Positions 56,592 through 64,000 of a DNA stretch of 64,000 nucleotides are shown here, piece by piece. The notes under the pieces are model-generated. The model did not search any database. It saw only the letters and a program-made list of their open reading frames with translations, and was not told the origin of the DNA. This stretch comes from Triglochin maritima (lineage: Eukaryota; Streptophyta; Magnoliopsida; Alismatales; Juncaginaceae). The stretch's first letter is position 1. Every line of letters starts with the position of its first letter. The position numbers were made by a program, and so were the translations under genes. Location: the NCBI GenBank assembly GCA_963682175.1, contig OY821791.1, positions 30,006,326-30,070,325 on the forward strand, in the 5' to 3' direction.

Positions 56592-58110
56592 AAGGCGTTC
56601 AAGAGTTAGAACTTAGTTATAAGAAAATTGATGCTTGTCTTAAAGATTGCATGTTGTACTAGAAAGATGATGCAAAGAAAGAAATTTGTGATGGATGTGG
56701 GACGTTGACATGGACACAAGGAGTAGATGAAGATGGCGTAATTTGGAAAAATATTCCTGCCAAGGTTTTGAGATATTTCCCACTTAATCTAAGACTACAT
56801 AGGTTATACATGAATAAGGACGTGGTGAAAAATATGAGGTGGTATTCTGAAGAGCAAAAAGATGATGGTCATCTTCATCATCTTGTCGATGCACTTAGGT
56901 GGAAGCACCTGGACAAAATATTTGGATTTTGGTGCTGAACCAAGTTATATTACGTTCGATTTGGAAATTGACGGGTTGAGTCCTTTTGGTACAATGTCAT
57001 CAAGTCACAACACTTGGTCAATGATTTTGATGCTCTAGTTGAAGCATGTATTGTGTGACTCCATTTTTCAAGAGGGTTTCTAGTAAAATAATTATGTACA
57101 AGAAATGGAAAAGTTGTAGGGTGAAATAGTTGTTACTCTTTGTCAGCTCAAGCGTATGTTTCCTTCAGGTTTTACACTATCATGATGCATCTACCTATAC
57201 ACTTAGTTGATGAAATTTCATTAGGTGGACTAGTGTTTTACAGATGGATGTATCCTATAGAGCATTATTTTCTAACATCGAAACGTTATGTCCGATGCAA
57301 AAGTAAACATGAATGATTTATCGTTGAAGCGTACTTGTCAGAGGAGTGTTTGACATTTTACTCTCGTTATTTGGACGAGGTGGAGAGAAAATTAACACGT
57401 GAAGAGTGTGACACTGATGGAGCGCACCAATTGGGGCAGGGAGAATCCTTTTCTTAGATCGAGTTTTCTTGGAGCAAGCTCATTGTTGACATATTGTTTA
57501 ATCTAAATATTGTGGAACCGTATCTAGATTTCCATTTTGGAAGAAATATCTTCAAGTGAAAAGAACTTGAATTCTCATCAAGTTGAAAAAATACATAGTG
57601 ATTTGTTCGAGAGTTGGTTTTGTGATTTTGTGAATCATATGTGTCTTCAAGAGAGTTTAGATGTTATTGAATAGTTGAAATGATTAGCAAGAGGTCCAAC
57701 ATCTAAGGTTATATCTTATGATGGATATTGTGTGAATGGGTATAAGTTTCATACAAAAAAACTTGAGAGTACACGAAGAACCCAACATAGTGACATTACC
57801 ATATGAGCCGAAGCATGAAATTATCCAAATACTCGGGATCAAAATCTCATATTTGATGTCATTACATATTATGGTACTTAGATGAAGTAATTGAGTTATC
57901 CTACGATCCCAGGTTGAATAGTGTTTTTTAAATGCACATGGTTTGATGAGTAAGGAAAAGATGAGATACAAGTTGATAAAAAAGGTTTTACTTCCATTAA
58001 CATGTTTCGGAGCGAAGCAGAGAAAGATTCATTCTTCTTAGCATGTCACGCAGAACAAGGTTTTTGTACAAGGTTCAGTTGAGCCTAATTGACACGTATT
58101 GAAATATCGA

Positions 58111-59880
58111 CCTAGATTTTTTTTTTGATAATTAGGTAGTATTTTAATTGTATTTGCTATATGTTATATGTTTTCTTTTAATATACTAATATTGTTCATT
58201 ATGAATTGGTTCATTTTGATTTATTTAAATTAATGATTTTTATATGTTATACAGGCAAATCTGTGTAGGCACGTTTCTCGTACCCAACTGGCACGAGATC
58301 GAGTTAAGGATGAACCACAACCACTCGATCCACATCGTCATACCATTAAGGTTGGTAGGCCTCATGAAGTGGAGGGTATAACAGCTGAGGCGTGAGGTTA
58401 ACTGGATAGGAGACCTTGAGATAGTTGATCTCATGACCTCTCTTGAGCATGTATCATCGATAACGTTGAAAGTAGCAATGTTTTAAATTTGACAATAATA
58501 TCAAAATTCTTCTAAATTTCCTAAAAGTTTTCCTTGTTTTGTAGAACAACCTAATGAGGGTGAAACATCTACGAAGAGAAGTTCAGGGCCAACTATAGGT
58601 GTTGATCTTATTCCCTCTCCCAGTCATCAGTTCCAAGCTGCCTGAGTTGTAGCCACTACATATAAAGATGTTACATCAAAGTCATCAAGCATTTATGGAC
58701 TCATGGGATATTCTTGTGCTATCGTGTTTTAGATTTAATACATGAACGTTAATACGAATTATTAAAAAATGATTATATATTATTTGTAGGATCATTTCAA
58801 TTTTTGGAATTGTGTAAAATGCATGGCACTTCTGTTTTTATAAAATCGATGACTTTCGTAGAGATTACCGATGTTTGATGAAGAGATTACCGATGTTCGC
58901 CCAATTTTTATGTTTAAAATTTTCATTCCTTGCATAAAAAATCCTTAACAAACAACATCAATTGCGGTCGCAAGAGGATATACCACAAGACAAGATCGCG
59001 AACGTTCACCAACAAAACAAAGCTTCATGTAAGTTTTGATGTTACATGATTGTTTTGATTTTTTGTATTTGAATCCATATTTATATAAATGTTGATTAAA
59101 TTCATAATTTTTTAAATCTTGAGATAAATTTTGATTGCATCGTTATTTAGATTTTCTTTTAATTAAATAACTAGATGGAATTGAGATCATGACACCTCTC
59201 ATGAAGATTGAAAAGATGTCTCTTTGTTATAAGAAAGAACCACGAATGATGAGTTTCAACTTTTTGAAAAATGGAATTAAATGTTACTTTTATTTTTACA
59301 ATATCAGTACGTGTTTAATGTGTTGTAGTTTAAGATACAAGAATTAGCCAGCCAAAATTTTGAATAACGGACATTGTCCCAAGTATGAGGTGTGTTCAAA
59401 GTTGAACCCTCGTGAGCTGATTGAGGGGGAGGCGATAGAAAATATCTTGGGAAAAGAGAAGACGGATAAGGTGAGAGGTGTTTGCATTGGAGCCTACAAG
59501 ATAGGCAAGATGTCAACGGGTAGACAAAGTAGCGTTCACATCGTGCATCTTCAAACCAAGATTTCACAATCCGTATTGCTTCTAAGTGTGTACTTATCCT
59601 CGTAGGTTTATTTTACATGTACAATATGTGTAAATAATATTCAAATGCATTGTATGAGGAGCACAAGAAGTTGAAGGCTCAAGTTGTAAATTGATGACAA
59701 TCCAGTTTAGAACTGATCAGGTATATCTACAATTAATTTGTAATTTGATTCTTTAATTTCCTAAAATAATATATATGTTTGGGGTTGTCCAACTAATCAA
59801 AATCCATTTTTTGATAGAGTGGTGACATCGATATGTCTTCCCAGCTTGACGACGAACCATCGACGGATCCAACTAATTCT
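58111..59880 (+). pseudogene. Downstream part of the degraded CACTA element
   Basis: AT-rich with scattered coding remnants (HVSRTQLARDRVKDEPQPLD near 58270, and KMSLCYKKEPRM near 59207). It probably held the element's second gene or the end of the first; no domain can be named. Confidence 0.45.
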
Positions 59881-59884
59881 AAGC

Positions 59885-61980
59885 CTTGGTTGGTATACTT
59901 GTGTTGGTTTTCTCTTCCTGTATTGTGAGACTTATGAGTTATGATATATGTAGTATGACTTATGACTTAGATAAATATTATGTCACTTATGGTATATGTA
60001 GTATTAGTATGCATATGTATATTACTTATGACATGATATGCTTTGTGGTTGTAATGGACTTTTATTGCAAATTGTATAAACCTGATATGGGTTGTGAATC
60101 GTAACGAACTACAATTTTTTAATAGGTGCTACTTTTGCTAACGGACATTCTGTCGGCAAATTTTGCATGAAGATCTTTTTTCGACGACATTTCCGTCGGA
60201 AATAGTGGAAGGAAGATCTAGTGCGAATCACAATCCTGTCGGCAATACATAATATCAAGTTCTTTGGCCGACAGATATTCTGTCGGCAATTGAGTTTTGC
60301 GTGCATTTTTTTGTCACGGAAATGTTGGACATCCTCACAAAAAAATTGTGAGCAATTTTATTCCCAGCAAGGCTACTACCGACAGAACAATGCTGACTAA
60401 TTCTAAGCCTTAGTCTGTATACTTGTGCTGGTATTCTCTTCCCGTATTGTGTGACTTATGAGTTATGATATATGTAGTATGACTTATGACTCAGATATAT
60501 ACTATGTCACTTATGATATATGTAGTATTAGTATGGTATATGAATATGACTCATGACATGATATGCTTTGTGGACTTTTATTGCATATTGTATAAACCCG
60601 ATATGGGTTGTGAGTTGTAACTAACTGCAATTTTTTTAGCAGGTGCTACTTTAGATGACGGACATTCCGTCGGCAAATTTTGCATGAAGATCTTTTGTCG
60701 ATGGCGTTTCTGTCGGCAATAGTGGCAGGAAGATCTAGTGGGAACGACAATTTTGTCGGCAATACAAAATATCAAGCTCTTTAGCTGACGGATATTTATC
60801 GGCAATCAAGTTTTGCCTGCATTTTTTGCTCGAAAACGTTGGACATCCCAACGAGATTTTTGTCAGCAATGTTGTTCCCAACGACGCTACTACCGACAGA
60901 ACAATGTCGACTAATTCTAAGCCCTAGTTGGTATACTTGTGCTAGTGTTCGCTTCCTGTATTGTGTGACTTATGAGTTATGATATATGTAGTACGACTTA
61001 TGACTCGGATATATATTGTCACTTATGATATATGTAGTATTAGTATGGTATATGAATATGACTTATGACATGATATGCTTTGTGGTTGTAATGGACTTTT
61101 ATTGTAGATGTATAAACATGATATGGCATGTGAATCGTAACTAACTGTAATTTTTTAGCAGGTGCTACTTTAGCTAACGGTCATTCTGTCTGCAAATTTT
61201 GCCCGAAGATCTTTTGTCGATGGCATTTCTATCGGCAATAGTAGCAGGAAGATCCAGTGGGAACGACAATTCTGTCGACAATTCAAAATATCAAGTTCTT
61301 TGGCCGACGGATATTCTGTCGGCAATCGAGTTCTGCGTGCATTTTTTTGGCACGGAAATGTTGGACATCCCAATGAAATTTTTGTTGGAAATGTTGTTCC
61401 CAACGCGGCTACTACCGGCAAAACAATGCCGACTAATTCTAAATCTTAGTTGGTATACTTGTGTTGGTGTTCTCTTCCTGTATTGTGTGACTTATGAGTT
61501 ATGATATATGTAGTATGACTTTTGACTCTGATATATACTATGCCACTTATGATATATGTAGTATTAATAGGGTATATGAATATGACTTATGACATGATAT
61601 GCTTTGTGGTTGTAATGGACTTTTATTGCATATTGTATAAACCCGTTATTGGTTGTGAATCGTAACTAACCGTAATTTTTTTAGCAGGTCCTAATTTACC
61701 TGATGGACATTCCGTTGGCAAATTTTGCATAAAGATCTTTTGTCGATGGCACTTCGGTCAGAAATAGTGGCAGGAAGATCTAGTGTCAATGACAATTCGG
61801 ACTGCAAAATAGAATATCAAGTTCTTTGGCTGACGGATTTTCTGTCGGCAATCAAGTTTTGCGTGCATTTTTTTGGTGCGGAAATGTTCAACATCCCGAT
61901 GAATTTTTTTTCCGGCAATGTTGTTCCCAACGAGGCTACTATCGGCAGAACAATGCCGACAGAAATTTCCTCGGCATGAG
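59885..61980 (+). repeat. 520-bp tandem array in the CACTA end region, about four units
   Basis: Units start near 59889, 60414, 60929 and 61450 at GTATACTTGTG, with GATATGCTTTGTGG recurring at about 60036, 60560, 61073 and 61600. Each unit has an AT-rich half (TATGAGTTATGATATATGTA) and a half with GTCGGCAA / TTGCCGAC motifs, AAGATCT, and AACGTTGGACATCC. CACTA subterminal regions often carry repeated transposase-binding motifs; the GTCGGCAA units may serve that role. Confidence 0.85.
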
Positions 61981-62051
61981 CTTTTGTTGACGGAAATTAT
62001 CCCCTTTGCCGACAGAATGGTCCGACGGCAAAGATCATATTTGTAGCAGTG

Positions 62052-63987
62052 ATAATAGATTATGATGACACACTATTAATCTTACGGACGGGAAGAGTAT
62101 ATTTATTTTACATAAATGAGATGACAAGAACATAGGATTCAAAAGGACAAAGAATAACATTGTGGCTCGCAACGTGGAAAACGTTAATTACTAGATTCAC
62201 ATTTCAAGTGTGTACGTAGCAAAATGAAATACATGTACGATGTAAACAAACTGACAACACGATCCTTTCTCTCTTCAATCAACCTGAAGTATTTTGTTGA
62301 TTCAAGCAAATATCAATATATATTTTAAAAAATAGAGGCTGGAGATGAGTAATTTGTTTTTAAAATATAGACATCATACAAACTACAAACAAAGGAGAAA
62401 CGATCAAAAACAAGAGGAACACACTTTTTCATCCGAACTACAAAGATGTATTTAAACAATAATTACTTAGTAAGTACTATCGTGAGATCTTGACCTTCTA
62501 GGAGTTTTCCCAGGTAAATTTGTGTTTTAAAGTGTACTCCTGGATTTGGCATGTTAATCACTTTCCAGAATACTTTTCAACTCAACAAGATACTCAACAG
62601 GATATTATTATCATCCGAGATAATATTAAGGTCAAAGGGTAGAAATTTTCTAGTGTTTAAATTGTGTTGGACAGCTATATCATCTTGTAATTCTAGGGTA
62701 ATTTATGATAAACTACCAAAAAGTTTAAAAGACATAGACAACTACTAAATACGTGGATGTGGTTTTTCAAACAGTTATAAATAAATGTGGTTTTTCAAAT
62801 AGTTATAAATAAATAAATGCAATAGATTGTGCTTGTTTGCATGTTTCCATTGCCAATAGTAAGTTAAATAATATGAGGTGCTTCGATGAGAGTCATCTGT
62901 CTTCAAACAATGAAATAATCCAATTGAAACCAACTTCATGGTGGTCCTTTTTTTGGAAGCATCCTGGATCTTCTGCATGTAAGGCACACATAATTAATTA
63001 TGTGCGAATCTCTACGCAATTATAACGTGACAATCGTGTTAATGACACTTAATTTGGATTTTCCGCATTCTTTCAAACAACTTGATAGAGTTGTTAATGA
63101 CATGCGTTATTTCGAACAAGAAGCTGAATACAAGACGGAAGTTGTAATATCCTGAATTTTTTAGTTGAGGTAATAATCAAATATCTTAATGGACTAATTA
63201 AGATTGTTGGATGATTGTGTGGTTTTAGGATAAGATGGAATTTTGAGAAGAATATAGAGAAGAAAAAGATGGAGATTTTGAGGCAAGTACTGATTCGTTA
63301 TTCTTCAGTTTCATATCATGTCTGTCTCTCTTGATATTCGTAGTTGCATGCATGTTGAGCATTAATATTGATTTTATGGATATGCATATGATTGCATGGT
63401 GGTGTTTCGGTCGACATGTCTTGTGGCTGTGTGTATGTTTATAGCAGAGCAACTTAGGAAAGAGCTGCCTAACGGACAGCGTGGAGCCACCCGAGAGAGG
63501 AAAGGGCTGCCTGTCGTTAGTGTGGAGCTACCAGGTGTGCGTCTGACAGATTGATAGATTTCAGAAGCACAGGATGTGGTCGAATCTGAATGGGGGTTTC
63601 AAATTGATATGCATGCATTTTATTTGTGATGCATGTCTCTTGATTGTGCTTATTGACTGAATGTCATATTCTGTATTATTTTCCACATGATTATGATTCT
63701 GATTGATTGATGGTTGGTACTTGCGGGCTGTCGAGCTCACAAATTGTTGATTATATTTTTCAGATTAATTATGGGCCTATCAGGTGGATTTAAATACCAG
63801 AGTGCGCAGCGGTCAGGATCGTGGATCGTATCTTAACGCACCGGGTTCGGGCGGGTGATCAGATGTCCGGGCTCGGGACGTTTCAGAAGTTGCCAAACAT
63901 TGAAGTTGAATTTTTTTCCCAATGTAATCAACAGTTGAAGTGTACACTCCAACTGTTTTTTAAGAATTGGACAGGATCCCATTCTCA
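62052..63987 (+). repeat. Repeat H, copy 2, with a nested solo LTR
   Basis: Inverted match to 36751-37919 along its whole length, apart from the insertion at 63143-63885. It begins directly at the CACTA end, as copy 1 does. Confidence 0.85.
63143..63885 (+). mobile_element. Solo LTR, 743 bp, target duplication GAAGT
   Basis: TGTAATATCCTGAAT to CTCGGGACGTTTCA; GAAGT at 63138-63142 and 63886-63890. Repeat H copy 1 has the uninterrupted site (inverted GGCAACTTCCGTC at about 36842-36854). It is a short LTR of a different family, with GGAAAGAGCTGCCT / GGAAAGGGCTGCCT repeats inside. Confidence 0.88.
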
Positions 63988-64000
63988 ACAGGTTTATGCT

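Larger units (their letters stand above)
52970..58110 (+). pseudogene. CACTA TNP2-type transposase with DUF4216-like end, degraded and twice interrupted
   Basis: Pieces in order: 52970-53160 (VIDVEELLYAGCKMFTKL ... LNDWSSK), 54930-55019 (FSMLLGLFQETCPDSGRN, SSYYEAKK), 56592-56935 (YKKIDACLKDCMLY, NIPAKVLRYFPLNLRLHRLY, MRWYSEE), about 57170-57460 (MMHLPIHLVDEISLGGL, YRWMYPIEHYFL, SEECLTFYSRYLDEVE) and 57600-58110 (YCVNGYKFHT, DEIQVDKKGFTSINMFR, FFLACHAEQ). These are the standard blocks of the CACTA TNP2 transposase and the following DUF4218/DUF4216 segments. Many stops and frameshifts, plus solo LTRs at 53166 and 55020, make it dead. Confidence 0.85.
52970..62051 (+). mobile_element. CACTA-3, autonomous-type relic
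   Basis: The right end at 62051 reads GGCAAAGATCATATTTGTAGCAGTG, inverted CACTGCTACAAATATGATC. Transposase remnants, the 520-bp array and this end are in the expected order. The left end is not visible; 52970 is only where coding similarity begins. Confidence 0.7.

Noticed and set aside
37920..62051. Reading the whole span as one 24-kb CACTA transposon
   Set aside because: The inner bases at the two ends are both the same (3') end of the family, flanking triplets differ (TAT, ATA), and homology continues outwards; kept only as an open arrangement.
1..64000. tRNA, rRNA or organelle-derived genes
   Set aside because: None seen; the only tRNA-related matches are the 12-base primer binding sites.

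Overview
The window reads as nuclear DNA of a flowering plant, most likely a eudicot. It has spliced genes with GT-AG introns, Ty3/gypsy, CACTA, MULE, hAT and PIF/Harbinger elements, and AT-rich spacers. No plastid, mitochondrial or bacterial gene was seen. The species cannot be named from the sequence. It is a repeat-dense region with at most two ordinary host genes: a small secreted cysteine-rich protein (5837-6657, minus) and a CYP76-like cytochrome P450 with a one-base frameshift (44291-50023, minus).

Layout. 1-4921: 5' end of a decayed Ty3/gypsy element (minus), its LTR split by a solo LTR of another family (3323-4712). 5837-6657: cysteine-rich gene. 7200-9065, 9138-13203 and 14297-16258: three solo LTRs of related gypsy families; the second carries a nested 2.15 kb element (9875-12025), and the third sits in a pyrimidine minisatellite. 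18274-22070: a MULE-like element with 65-bp inverted ends, an apparently intact four-exon plant-mobile-domain (PMD) gene, and three arrays of alternating palindromes. 22241-32048: a tandem array of a young gypsy chromovirus (LTR-internal-LTR-deleted internal-partial LTR) with a 5-bp target duplication. 33088-33291: hAT-like MITE. 33633-36175: solo LTR. 36751-43000: repeat H, a CACTA end, a nested CACTA, a MITE and a PIF/Harbinger relic. 44291-50023: P450 whose main intron holds another CACTA and a hAT MITE. 52970-62051: degraded autonomous-type CACTA with TNP2 and DUF4216-like coding, split by two solo LTRs and ending in a 520-bp tandem array. 62052-63987: second, inverted copy of repeat H with its own solo LTR.

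Insertion boundaries are supported by target site duplications: CCGGA, TATGG, GGTTC, TTACC, CTTAG, GAAGT, TCA, ATA and GTTGTATT. Uninterrupted paralogues inside the window serve as empty-site controls for three of them.

The most unusual structures are (a) the CCATGG-centred and GGCGTCT/AGACGCC palindromes that alternate at about 33 bp in and around the PMD gene; (b) a putative intron inside the gypsy LTRs that spans a dense cluster of the palindrome CGGTCGACCG; (c) a piece of LTR plus primer binding site spliced into the pol gene; and (d) an LTR promoter fused to an intact integrase-chromodomain ORF.
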